Shown here piece after piece: positions 1 to 5,894 of a stretch of DNA of 40,118 nucleotides (within the stretch, counting starts at the first letter, position 1; the number at the start of each line of letters is the position of its first letter). Origin of the DNA: Pseudomonadota bacterium (lineage in GTDB: Bacteria > Pseudomonadota > Alphaproteobacteria > Micavibrionales > Micavibrionaceae); NCBI GenBank assembly GCA_016198545.1, contig JACQIJ010000180.1, positions 1-40,118 of the forward strand. The letters are read 5' to 3'. Position numbers and translations under genes: made by a program. The notes beneath the pieces are model-generated. The model saw only the letters and a list, made by a program, of their open reading frames with translations. It was not told where the DNA came from and did no database searches.

Positions 1-2
1 AT

Positions 3-563
3 GTTCTGGAAATAGGTCTCATCGAACACCTGCAGCGCGAGGATTTAAACCCGCTGGACGAGGCGGAAGGGTACAAGAGACTCGCCGACGAATTCGGCCA
101 CACGCAGGAAAAAATCGCGGAAACGCTCGGCAAAAGCCGCAGCCACGTCGCGAACATGCTGCGCCTTCTGAACCTGCCGGAAAAAATCCGCATGCTGGTC
201 AAGAAAAGCAGCCTGACCGCCGGCCACGCCCGCGCGCTGGCGGCGATGGAGCCGGAAAGCGCGGAGCGACTGGCCGAACTCATCATCGAAAAGGGTCTGA
301 GCGTCCGCGACGCGGAGGCGCTGGCCGCCGCCAACAGCGGCAGGCCCGCGCGCGGGAAGAAAAAGGGCGCAGGCGCGAAAGGTGGCAAGGATGTCGATAC
401 GCTCGCGCTGGAGGAGGAGGTCGGCAACGCCATCGGCGCGAAAGTGTCGATCGACATGAAGCCCGGCGGGGACGGGTCGATGACGATCACGTTCAAGACG
501 CTCGACCAGCTCGACGAGGTTCTTCACCGCCTTTCGCACAACCCGGGAAGGCTGAAGGGGTAG
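3..563 (+). CDS. parB: Chromosome partitioning protein ParB, C-terminal part (5' end outside window)
   Basis: ParB is a CTPase clamp that loads at parS sites and segregates the origin together with ParA. The frame is open from the first bases of the window. It begins inside the central region with a motif close to IEHLQREDLNPLDEAEGY, the ParB signature that precedes the helix-turn-helix. The HTH follows (TQEKIAETLGKSRSHVANM), then a linker rich in Lys, Gly and Ala, then the C-terminal dimerisation domain ending in a TFKTLDQLDEVLHRL-like helix. The N-terminal ParB/Srx domain is off the left edge. In many alphaproteobacteria parB lies tail-to-tail with holA. Here the partner is about 5.3 kb away, separated by accessory DNA. 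The gene itself looks intact to its TAG stop. Confidence 0.95.
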   Translation, partial: VLEIGLIEHLQREDLNPLDEAEGYKRLADEFGHTQEKIAETLGKSRSHVANMLRLLNLPEKIRMLVKKSSLTAGHARALAAMEPESAERLAELIIEKGLSVRDAEALAAANSGRPARGKKKGAGAKGGKDVDTLALEEEVGNAIGAKVSIDMKPGGDGSMTITFKTLDQLDEVLHRLSHNPGRLKG

Positions 564-574
564 GGAAGAAGACA

Positions 575-1044
575 TGGGTAAGCGTTGCCATCGGGTTGAA
601 GGAGGCCCGGTAAGGCTTCACCCAGTCGGCCGTCCGTCCGAACGGATCCAGCACGAAGACTTTTTGTTTAAGGTCGCGGGCGCGGCGGCGGGCGGTGATG
701 GAGGCCAGCTCGCCCTTCGGGTCGATGACAAGCACGCTGCCCGGATAGAAGATGAGATTCGGAATGATGACGGAAACGCCCTTGCCGGCGCGGGAGCCGG
801 CCACGGTGATCATGTGACGGTCATCGGCCACGCCGATCAGGCGGCCATCGAGGCTGCCCAGCAACAGCCGCGCGCCGGGATTGTCGGCAGGGTAGGCGAG
901 GGCAGGATCGCGCAGGATGTCCTGCGGATCGCGCCAGGCCGCTTTCGGCGTATCGTGCTGGGTCAGAAGGCGCTTTTCATCGCCGCGCGGGAAATCGTCA
1001 AGAATGCCGGGCATCGGGTTCTCCGCAGAAGGCGATGATTCCAT
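575..1044 (-). pseudogene. Type IV coupling protein (VirD4/TraG-like), N-terminal remnant
   Basis: About 155 residues resemble the start of a VirD4/TraG coupling ATPase, which hands DNA or proteins to a type IV secretion channel. A Walker A region is visible (AGSRAGKGVSVIIP, about residues 82-95). It is followed by the family-typical LVIDPKGELAS stretch and KVFVLDPFGR, ending at SFNPMATLT. Homology stops there, and the frame runs into the antisense of the parB 3' end. A full coupling protein is usually 500-700 residues, so most of the ATPase and the Walker B region are gone. No membrane segment is seen ahead of the Walker A. No Shine-Dalgarno is evident before the ATG at 1044. It is most likely a dead fragment of an integrative or conjugative element. 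Confidence 0.75.
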
Positions 1045-1201
1045 ACCATATCTAGTAAATATCGTGCTACTGCCTGAACTTTTCTTTTCCTTTTCTTCTC
1101 ACCGGGCGTAAACCATCAATGCACATCACGCACGCTTGACTCGCTCTACCACTTGACGTACCTCGTTAATTAGGCAGGTTATTAACCCTAGGTATATAGA
1201 C
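1045..1201. other. AT-rich intergenic segment upstream of the Sel1-repeat gene
   Basis: This stretch between the divergently oriented coupling-protein remnant and the Sel1-repeat gene is visibly richer in A/T than its surroundings. A TTGACG hexamer sits at 1153-1158, but no well-spaced TATAAT-like box follows; TATATA at 1193-1198 is too close to the presumed start codon. No RNA gene or strong hairpin is seen. Confidence 0.35.
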
Positions 1202-2437
1202 TTGGCTATTATATATTCATCCGCAATACTCAGAACGCGCATAGGTCTATATGCCCTTATTATTTGTCTTGCTATTGCCGGGCTGTTCATTTGGCAAAAT
1301 ATCGGAAGATTGTCGGTGCCAGCGGATCCTCCAGGTTTTCTCTACTCCAAAGCATCGGTTGAAACTCTGCAGACTCTGGCGGATCAGGGTGATGATTTCG
1401 CTCATCTGTATCTCGGTTTTCGTTTTGAAGATGGCGACGACCAGACAGCAAAGGATCCCGACAAGGCTCTTGCCAACTTCCGCGCAGCGGCACGTCTAGG
1501 CAATAACGTTGCGGGGGCGCGTCTTGCCTATCTTTATCTCACGGGAGAAATGGTTCCTACGGATTATAATGAAGCGATGAAATGGGCTCTTTTGGCTTCT
1601 AGCAAGGATAATACGGATGCGATGTACTATATCGCGCACATGTATCAGTTCGGGAAAGGAGTTCAGAAGAATACGCAGAAGGCGTTTGACTATTACCTCA
1701 GGGCAGCCCAGCGCAATCATTCTGAATCTCAGTATGAAGTAGCGATCTTATATCAGCGTAGGGAGGTTGTACCAGGAAATGATGAGCAAGTGCTTCACTG
1801 GTTGACGAGATCCGCTGAGCAGGGTTATGCCCCTGCTCAGTACATGCTAGGTCGTTCTTACCTTACGGGCGATGGCGTGGAGAAGGATCTCCTGTCCGCT
1901 GGCTTGTGGCTTGGAAGAGCTGCTGATCGCAGTCAACAAGATGCCCTCGATTATTTACTTAATGCAAGACAACGCTGCACATCAGAAACGCAAGGTGACG
2001 GTAGCACTTCCCATGAAAATTATTGCCTGATCTCTGCGGGGGCAGGGGAGCCCAACGCTCAATTCTCTGTCGGCACCTATTATGACAGCGGTCATTTTCT
2101 GGCCAAAAACCCGGAGGCTGCTTTTGAATGGTATCGCAAGGCGGCTATGTCCGGACATCTCCTGGCTCAGGCGATGCTTGCCCGCGCCTATGGCAGTGGC
2201 AACGGCGTCCACAAGGATGAAATCGAATCCCTTGCCTGGTTATTGGTCGTTGCCAATCGCACATCGACTCTTCCTCATGAAATATCGGCCATCGAGATCG
2301 CCCGATCCGGGCGCAAGGTGCTCGAGGCGCGTATGTCGGTTGAGGACATTCAGATCGCTGAAACAAAAGCTGCCGCGTTTAAGGGGCTAATCATCCTTCC
2401 GGCGATCCCACGCCGAGCCCGGAGGGCCGGGTTCTGA
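1202..2437 (+). CDS. Sel1-like (SLR) repeat protein with N-terminal membrane anchor
   Basis: The protein carries at least six Sel1-like repeats of about 36 residues, each with the pattern LG..Y..G.GV..D...A..W...AA..G. Clear units are DYNEAMKWALLAS, NTQKAFDYYLRAAQRNHSESQYEVAILYQ and NPEAAFEWYRKAA. A hydrophobic segment at about residues 16-33 suggests a signal anchor with the repeats outside the cytoplasm. SLR proteins are protein-interaction scaffolds; the partner here is unknown. No ATG exists near the 5' end. TTG at 1202 is the likely start, with an in-frame TAG at 1172. Codon use is more A/T rich than in flanking chromosomal genes, suggesting transfer. The last 15 or so residues (after about 2385) are out-of-frame RadC sequence, so the native C-terminus has been replaced by a junction. 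Confidence 0.75.
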   Translation: MAIIYSSAILRTRIGLYALIICLAIAGLFIWQNIGRLSVPADPPGFLYSKASVETLQTLADQGDDFAHLYLGFRFEDGDDQTAKDPDKALANFRAAARLGNNVAGARLAYLYLTGEMVPTDYNEAMKWALLASSKDNTDAMYYIAHMYQFGKGVQKNTQKAFDYYLRAAQRNHSESQYEVAILYQRREVVPGNDEQVLHWLTRSAEQGYAPAQYMLGRSYLTGDGVEKDLLSAGLWLGRAADRSQQDALDYLLNARQRCTSETQGDGSTSHENYCLISAGAGEPNAQFSVGTYYDSGHFLAKNPEAAFEWYRKAAMSGHLLAQAMLARAYGSGNGVHKDEIESLAWLLVVANRTSTLPHEISAIEIARSGRKVLEARMSVEDIQIAETKAAAFKGLIILPAIPRRARRAGF

Positions 2438-2610
2438 CAGCACGCCTGCGGCAGGCGGCCGAGCTGCTGGGCATCACGCTGCTTGATCACATCATCCTCG
2501 GCGAGGGCCGCATTTTCAGCTTTGCCGACCAGGGCTGGCCTGGAGCACATACAAGTCTGACGACGCCGGGAAGCGCACTCACGTTCTCCCGCGCCTCAAG
2601 CGGAAACTGA
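2389..2610 (+). pseudogene. RadC / JAB (MPN) domain protein, C-terminal remnant
   Basis: Frame 1 reads NHPSGDPTPSPEGRVLTARL, then RQAAELLGITLLDHIILGEG and FSFADQGW. This is the C-terminal half of the RadC-like JAB domain, including part of its metal-binding HxHPSGDP motif. The first His and everything before it are missing. The fragment starts inside the 3' end of the Sel1-repeat ORF in another frame. RadC-like JAB proteins are common cargo of integrative elements. The residues after GW are probably not RadC but a second fragment containing the 54-bp repeat at 2550-2603. It is a truncated, non-functional remnant. Confidence 0.75.
2550..2603 (+). repeat. 54-bp dispersed repeat, copy 1
   Basis: By eye this segment matches 4626-4679 at 46 of 54 positions, without gaps. 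Both copies can be read as a peptide close to YKxDDAGKRTHxxPRLKR. In copy 1 the reading continues as KLKEDFCRIGGGITP. It looks like one coding segment present twice in the accessory stretch, each time at the end of a gene fragment. The parent gene was not recognised. Confidence 0.7.
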
Positions 2611-2676
2611 AGGAAGACTTCTGCCGCATAGGCGGTGGAATAACGCCGAGATTGTTACCGTTGATATTGATCCTAG

Positions 2677-2946
2677 TTGTGCCGAATATACGCCTTCACG
2701 CAGGAGGGTGTTGCCATGCTTTCTTCTGTTCTGCGGAGCAAACGGGCGATTCAGGTAAACATTGGCATTATGCGCACCTTCGTCCGCCTGCGCGAAATCC
2801 TCGCCACCCATGAAGAGCTTGCCCGCAAGGTCGCCCGGCACGACCAGAAGATCGCCGTTCTGTTTGATTCCCTTCAGAAGCTTCTTGAGCCCAAGCCATC
2901 CAGGAAATACCCCATCGGCTTCGTTCCTTCCAAAGACAACGACTAG
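2677..2946 (+). pseudogene. ORF6N / KilA-N type phage regulator, C-terminal remnant
   Basis: The frame contains YAFTQEGVAMLSSVLRSKRA, followed by QVNIGIMRTFVRLREILATH. This is typical of ORF6N-domain proteins, DNA-binding proteins of phages and mobile elements. The tail with a coiled-coil-like stretch and RKYPIGFVPSK also fits that family's C-terminus. The family is usually around 170-200 residues or longer, and the N-terminal half of the DNA-binding domain is absent. The nominal start is TTG at 2677; an internal ATG lies at 2716. Upstream sequence (2611-2676) shows no continuation in the same frame. It is treated as a 5'-truncated gene. Confidence 0.65.
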
Positions 2947-2966
2947 ACCCCATCCAGGACTTATCC

Positions 2967-3233
2967 ATGCCAGCCAAATCCAAGAAGCCTGAAGGAATCC
3001 GCATCCGCTTAAACGGCCTGCGAACAACCGCCGAGCTCCGGGCCATGCTGCACGAGGCCATCGATCGCCTCGATGACATGGCCGTAACCCACATCCGCGG
3101 CGCCAATCTTTATCTCACGCCCGCGGACAGGAACGGCAGCCCCGTTAGGCCGCTCGATGCGACCCGCCGCCGGATCACGGAATTCACGATTGAAGGCCCG
3201 TATCGCAGCGCAGCCGACGAGCACGGGCTCTAA
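2967..3233 (+). CDS. Small hypothetical protein (88 aa)
   Basis: This is an intact small ORF 20 bases after the ORF6N remnant, with AGGA about 8 bases before the ATG. It has a basic N-terminus (PAKSKKPEGIRIRLNG), a helical middle with charged residues (TTAELRAMLHEAIDRLDDMA) and a strand-rich end. No family was recognised. Its position in mobile-element debris suggests accessory origin. Codon use resembles a real gene: no rare-codon clusters and a high-GC third position. Co-transcription with the upstream fragment is possible from the spacing alone. Confidence 0.6.
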   Translation: MPAKSKKPEGIRIRLNGLRTTAELRAMLHEAIDRLDDMAVTHIRGANLYLTPADRNGSPVRPLDATRRRITEFTIEGPYRSAADEHGL

Positions 3234-3252
3234 GCCCCGCATGCGCTCGGAA

Positions 3253-3693
3253 CTACCGCTTGGCCTTACGCGGATGCGGTGCGCACATGATCGGAATCCC
3301 CGCCTTACGCGCCGCTTTTTCCAGCGCATCATCGGCCGTGGCCAGTTCCGCTCCGTTTCTGATCGCTGCATCCAGATAGGACGCGTCATATGCGGAAAGC
3401 CCGTATTCCCTTCCCAGCGGCAAGACGCCCGCGATATGAGCACTCACCGGCAGGGATACTTCCTGCACCGGAAACGCTTCCAACAAATCCATGAACCGCA
3501 GAATCTCAACCTGACTGATGCGCTTCCGTCTTTCTCCTACAAGCAGACCATTGGCGATTTCCAGCGCCCACACCGACGGTACCAGCGCCACCTGGCCCTC
3601 CAGTTCCTCAAGAACCTTGTCGGCATATGCGCTCTTCTCATCCGGAAAGCACCAGGCAAGCGTCACCGACGCATCGATCACAACGCTTCTCAA
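3253..3693 (-). CDS. PIN-domain ribonuclease toxin (VapC family)
   Basis: This is a VapC-type toxin, a PIN-fold Mg-dependent endoribonuclease that usually cuts tRNA or rRNA. The four acidic residues of the active site are present: D7 in VVIDASV, E45 in WALEIAN, D103 in SAYDASYLD and D121 in ATADDAL. At 146 residues the length is normal for the family. Its ATG overlaps the antitoxin stop by four bases (ATGA), giving coupled translation. The pair appears intact, unlike nearly every other gene in this accessory stretch. RNA targets cannot be read from the sequence. Confidence 0.9.
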   Translation of the reverse strand: MRSVVIDASVTLAWCFPDEKSAYADKVLEELEGQVALVPSVWALEIANGLLVGERRKRISQVEILRFMDLLEAFPVQEVSLPVSAHIAGVLPLGREYGLSAYDASYLDAAIRNGAELATADDALEKAARKAGIPIMCAPHPRKAKR

Positions 3694-3935
3694 TGCCTCC
3701 TGCCCTCCTCAATCATCTCCTTGACGCTCATCGTATCGGGCTTAACCCGCTTGCGTAGATCGCGCATACCCTCGACAAGAGCGGCATGGCTCATATGCCC
3801 GGCGCGACCCTCCACAGGGACCAACATCGCGGCAGGCACGCCATGCCTCGTAATCGTGATGGTCTCCCCCTTGCTCACTCTTTCAAGCAAGGCCGAAAGA
3901 TGCGTCTTGGCCTCAAAAGCGCCTATTTTGTCCAT
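3690..3935 (-). CDS. Phd/YefM-type antitoxin of the PIN toxin
   Basis: The N-terminal half matches the Phd/YefM antitoxin fold: IGAFEAKTHLSALLERVSKG, then ETITITRHGVPAAMLVPVE. This half dimerises and binds the operator. The C-terminal half (RDLRKRVKPDTMSVKEMIEEGRRH) is charged and presumably wraps the toxin. It is 81 residues, typical for the family. A strong GGAGG lies 6 bases upstream of the ATG. It is first in the operon and overlaps the toxin gene by four bases. Autoregulation is likely, given the palindrome that overlaps the -10 box. Confidence 0.9.
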   Translation of the reverse strand: MDKIGAFEAKTHLSALLERVSKGETITITRHGVPAAMLVPVEGRAGHMSHAALVEGMRDLRKRVKPDTMSVKEMIEEGRRH

Positions 3936-3946
3936 GCTCTGCCTCC

Positions 3947-3975
3947 AATTAATCTAGTCTGAATCTAGTTTAATT
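3947..3975. promoter_or_regulatory. Palindromic operator of the toxin-antitoxin operon
   Basis: The arms AATTAATCTAG (3947-3957) and CTAGTTTAATT (3965-3975) are inverted repeats matching at 10 of 11 positions around a 7-base centre. The right arm overlaps the -10 box. The same region also holds AATCTAGT twice (3951-3958 and 3962-3969), 11 bases apart, about one helical turn. Both arrangements suit binding of an antitoxin dimer and repression of its own operon. Confidence 0.65.
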
Positions 3976-4001
3976 ATAGCCTTTCTCACGCCCGGCGTCA
4001 A
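3973..4001 (-). promoter_or_regulatory. Sigma-70 promoter of the toxin-antitoxin operon
   Basis: On the minus strand TTGACG (4001-3996) and TATAAT (3978-3973) are separated by exactly 17 bases. This is a near-consensus housekeeping promoter pointing at the antitoxin gene. Transcription would start near 3966, about 30 bases before the ATG. Confidence 0.8.
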
Positions 4002-4170
4002 TGCCGCCCTCTCCATCTTCGGCTCCCACGGCAGCGCAGGCCTTTCCGGCCCTTCCCTTTCATCCGCATCTCCTTCCTGCCGGGTTTTTCACCATACTCC
4101 CGCGAAGCCTAAGCGGGCGCGCCGCGCGGTCAACGGCCTGCCCGCGCCGAGAATCCGCGTTGGCCGTTTC

Positions 4171-4191
4171 CCCGCCTTTGCCGAAGGCGGG
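4171..4191. other. Perfect 8-bp stem-loop upstream of the ParB-like fragment
   Basis: CCCGCCTT, loop TGCCG, AAGGCGGG forms a perfect hairpin in the gap between the antitoxin promoter and the ParB-like remnant (4002-4265). It has no T-run on either side, so it is not a standard terminator. Nothing else recognisable is seen in this gap apart from AAGGAG before the ATG at 4266. Confidence 0.5.
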
Positions 4192-4265
4192 TGACCTTCG
4201 CGGCTTGTCCGCCCGCTTGTCTTCTTCGCGTTTTTGGAAAAACCCGTAACAAGAAGGAGAAGAAA

Positions 4266-4694
4266 ATGACTGCAACAATCCCGATACCGCTGAACAAGCT
4301 GGCCGTCTGGGACGGCAACGTCCGCAAGACGGGCGCATCCGAAGGCCTTGAGGATCTGGCCGCCTCGATCGCGGCGCACGGCCTTCTGCAAAGCCTTGTG
4401 GTAAAGGAAGCCCCTGCCAGGGGCAAAGCGAAAGGCAAATACCAGATCGTCGCCGGGCAGCGGCGGTTCATGGCTTTATCCCAACTGGCAAAGCGCGGCG
4501 CGATAGAAGCCGACCACCCGGTTCCCTGCCAGGTCATCGTGTTCATGTTCCACGAACATGCCGGCGAGGCTTTCGCAGAACCCGTGTCATTCCGCAATGA
4601 CTACTTGGCTATTTGTCAGGAAGTATACAAGTATGACGACGCGGGCAAGCGCACCCATCTTGTTCCGCGCCTCAAGCGGGATGCATCCCGATAG
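4266..4694 (+). pseudogene. Plasmid/ICE-type ParB-like protein, N-terminal fragment
   Basis: The start at 4266 has a good AAGGAG. The N-terminus is the ParB/Srx domain of the large accessory ParB-like family: IPLNKLAVWDGNVRKTGASE, then GLEDLAASIAAHGLLQSLVV and GKYQIVAGQRRFMALSQLA. Homology fades after HPVPCQVIV (about residue 85). The expected SLAENVVR motif is not found. The reading then enters unrelated sequence and the 54-bp repeat at 4626-4679 before a stop. A middle piece of the same family lies at 5626-5850. This suggests one gene broken into two, with the DNA between about residues 90 and 220 lost or replaced. It is separate from chromosomal parB at the left edge. Confidence 0.75.
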
Positions 4695-4846
4695 GCATGG
4701 GTTGGCGATACACAACTGTTGTTGGGAGCGCGCTTGACCGTTCCGCCGGAAGATCCGCCGCCCTGCGTTCCGGGAGTGGTGCATGACGCTGCGGAGCAAG
4801 CTACTATCATCACGAATGTGATGAGCTTATGCTGTTTGGTCAGCAA
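4616..4846 (-). pseudogene. Putative lipoprotein, N-terminal remnant
   Basis: From a TTG at 4846, with AAAGG about 9 bases upstream, the frame reads a lipoprotein-like signal: KQHKLITFVMIVACSAASC, followed by a Thr/Gly/Ser-rich segment. The Cys of SAASC is a plausible lipidation site. After about 55 residues the frame enters the antisense of the 54-bp repeat (below 4680), so the rest is not native. Small lipoproteins of this sort occur in conjugation loci, but no family is recognised. The call rests on the signal peptide only. Confidence 0.4.
4626..4679 (+). repeat. 54-bp dispersed repeat, copy 2
   Basis: This is the partner of 2550-2603 (46 of 54 identical). It encodes YKYDDAGKRTHLVPRLKR in the same frame as the ParB-like fragment and is followed at once by DASR and a stop. 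Its right end coincides with the end of the truncated lipoprotein reading on the other strand, so 4679/4680 is probably a recombination junction. Confidence 0.7.
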
Positions 4847-4906
4847 TATTTTAACCTTTATGGATTGATCACCCGCCCGCCCTCACCAAGGGAATGCGAG
4901 ATATGT

Positions 4907-5188
4907 TCACTTGATTTTGCTCTTCATGGCCTCTGCCAACCGATCAGCGAGCCAGATGAGCCATTGTTGTTCCGTCATCCCGGTAGATTTGATCGAGAAC
5001 CCGTCAATGACGCGCACTGCCTCACGCGCTGTATCTTTTGTAATTGCGGCTTCGCGCAGGAGCTGCTCTACTTCTTGTGGATCGTCAAGTGCTTCAGCGA
5101 AAGCTCGTATTGTGTCCTGATAGGATCCATAGACGTCCAAGCAGTCTTGATGAAAATAGGCCGCGAACTTTTTCTGCAATCGACTCAC
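4907..5188 (-). CDS. Putative contact-dependent inhibition immunity protein (CdiI-like)
   Basis: This 93-residue protein has FAAYFHQDCLDVYGSYQDTI near the N-terminus. It resembles the YFHQDW motif of a family of immunity proteins found after CdiA/polymorphic toxin tails. The end (EQQWLIWLADRLAEAM) also fits the WL.L helix of that family. The start is GTG at 5188, chosen because GAGGAGGG lies only 3 bases upstream. The GTGA start overlaps a TGA in another frame, the usual toxin-immunity spacing. Just upstream is a toxin-like fragment. The ORF is intact, so it could be an orphan immunity gene. Family assignment is from memory of the motif and is moderate. Confidence 0.5.
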   Translation of the reverse strand: MSRLQKKFAAYFHQDCLDVYGSYQDTIRAFAEALDDPQEVEQLLREAAITKDTAREAVRVIDGFSIKSTGMTEQQWLIWLADRLAEAMKSKIK

Positions 5189-5204
5189 GAACCCTCCTCA
5201 ACCT

Positions 5205-5610
5205 GAAACTGGAAGCATAATCGGGACCTGAGTTTTTTGAAATACGTCGTGTGAGATCCGTTACATTCTTACCCACATGTTTTTCGAGAGTGTGGCCACC
5301 AGCTTTCTCATGTGCAGCAAGTCCGCCGCCTGGCACTATCTGAGATTGTTTTCCTTGGCTGCTAGTTTGTGTACTCCTGAGATTTGCAAGGCTCTGCAGA
5401 GCCTTGGCATTAACAGGGCTGCTGGCTAGCCTCGTAGTTCCAGCCAAATGCCCTCTTAGCGAGGTCGAAATTCCCTTCTGCGGCACAGCGAAGCGCTTGT
5501 GCCTGTTCTCATACCGGTCGCTGCTGTGCTGGAGAAGGGCATTCCCCCCGCCGTGCCCAAGATGGAGCGAATTCTTCTCACGGAGCAAGTGGCTGCTCTT
5601 CTTCTCTTGA
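5205..5610 (-). pseudogene. CdiA-type RNase A-like toxin tail, broken
   Basis: The minus-strand frame reads a low-complexity linker, then GGGLAAHEKAGGHTLEKHVG, KNVTDLTRRI and YASSF. The GGHTLxxHVGK segment (about 5265-5303) followed by an A-S-S-F stretch resembles the start of the bacterial RNase A-like domain found at the C-terminus of CdiA and related polymorphic toxins. That domain normally runs another 60-90 residues past this point, with its second set of catalytic residues. Here the frame changes directly into the ribosome-binding site of the immunity gene, so the nuclease is truncated and most likely dead. No toxin delivery domain is present; upstream sequence switches to a ParB-like fragment on the other strand. 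Confidence 0.5.
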
Positions 5611-5625
5611 AGTACCTCCCAGATC

Positions 5626-5850
5626 AGGTCGGACAATCTTGCGCAGGTGCGAGCCTTCGCCTGCACCGATGATTGCGCAGCGCAGGAGCGCGTTTTCGAT
5701 GACATGAATCCAGAATATGCCGACCCCGACGATATCCGGGACGCCCTTACGCCCGAGGGCGACGTGCCCGCCACCGACAAGCGGGCCATCTATGTCGGCA
5801 TCGAGGCTTACATCAAGGCCGGCGGGAAAGCCTTGAGATTTTGTTTCTAA
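5626..5850 (+). pseudogene. Plasmid/ICE-type ParB-like protein, internal fragment
   Basis: The frame reads DNLAQVRAFACTDDCAAQER, then VFDD, ADPDDIRDALT and DVPATDKRAIYVGIEAYIKAGG. This is the segment of accessory ParB-like proteins that follows the helix-turn-helix (typically LxQVMAFA.TDDHAAQERV, then DPDxIRxALT, then VPATDRRxxFV). The family normally continues for several hundred residues with a GAVxRDLF stretch. Here it ends at KALRFCF and TAA (5848-5850). It is in a different frame from the N-terminal piece at 4266. I read both as parts of one broken gene. Confidence 0.7.
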
Positions 5851-5868
5851 AACCCCTTTCCGGTTTTT
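5849..5868. terminator. Possible weak bidirectional terminator between the accessory stretch and holA
   Basis: AAAACC, loop CCTTTCC, GGTTTT forms a 6-bp stem with a T-run on the plus strand. It sits in the 44-base gap between the ParB-like fragment and the holA stop, where two convergent transcripts would meet. The stem is weak (two G-C pairs). Confidence 0.3.
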
Positions 5869-5894
5869 AATGCAAAAGCTGTTGCCGGTATATT

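Noticed and set aside
45..1038. Long antisense and overlapping ORFs around parB and the coupling-protein remnant
   Set aside because: They mirror the frames with recognisable homology and carry none of their own; this is common in GC-rich DNA.
2596..3443. Minus-strand ORFs opposite the ORF6N fragment and the small hypothetical
   Set aside because: Compositionally odd (Trp/Arg-rich), no ribosome-binding sites, and antisense to better-supported genes.
3157..3957. 266-codon plus-strand ORF over the toxin-antitoxin pair
   Set aside because: Antisense shadow of two genes with clear family motifs and a promoter.
4171..4191. Hairpin as a transcription terminator
   Set aside because: Perfect stem but no T-run on either strand; kept only as a stem-loop of unknown role.
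4130..4597. Minus-strand ORF opposite the ParB-like N-terminus
   Set aside because: Low-complexity Arg-rich translation; the plus strand has a ribosome-binding site and the ParB motif.
5611..5789. N-terminal extension of the CDI toxin frame on the minus strand
   Set aside because: This stretch is antisense to the recognisable ParB-like fragment, so the extended reading is not toxin sequence.
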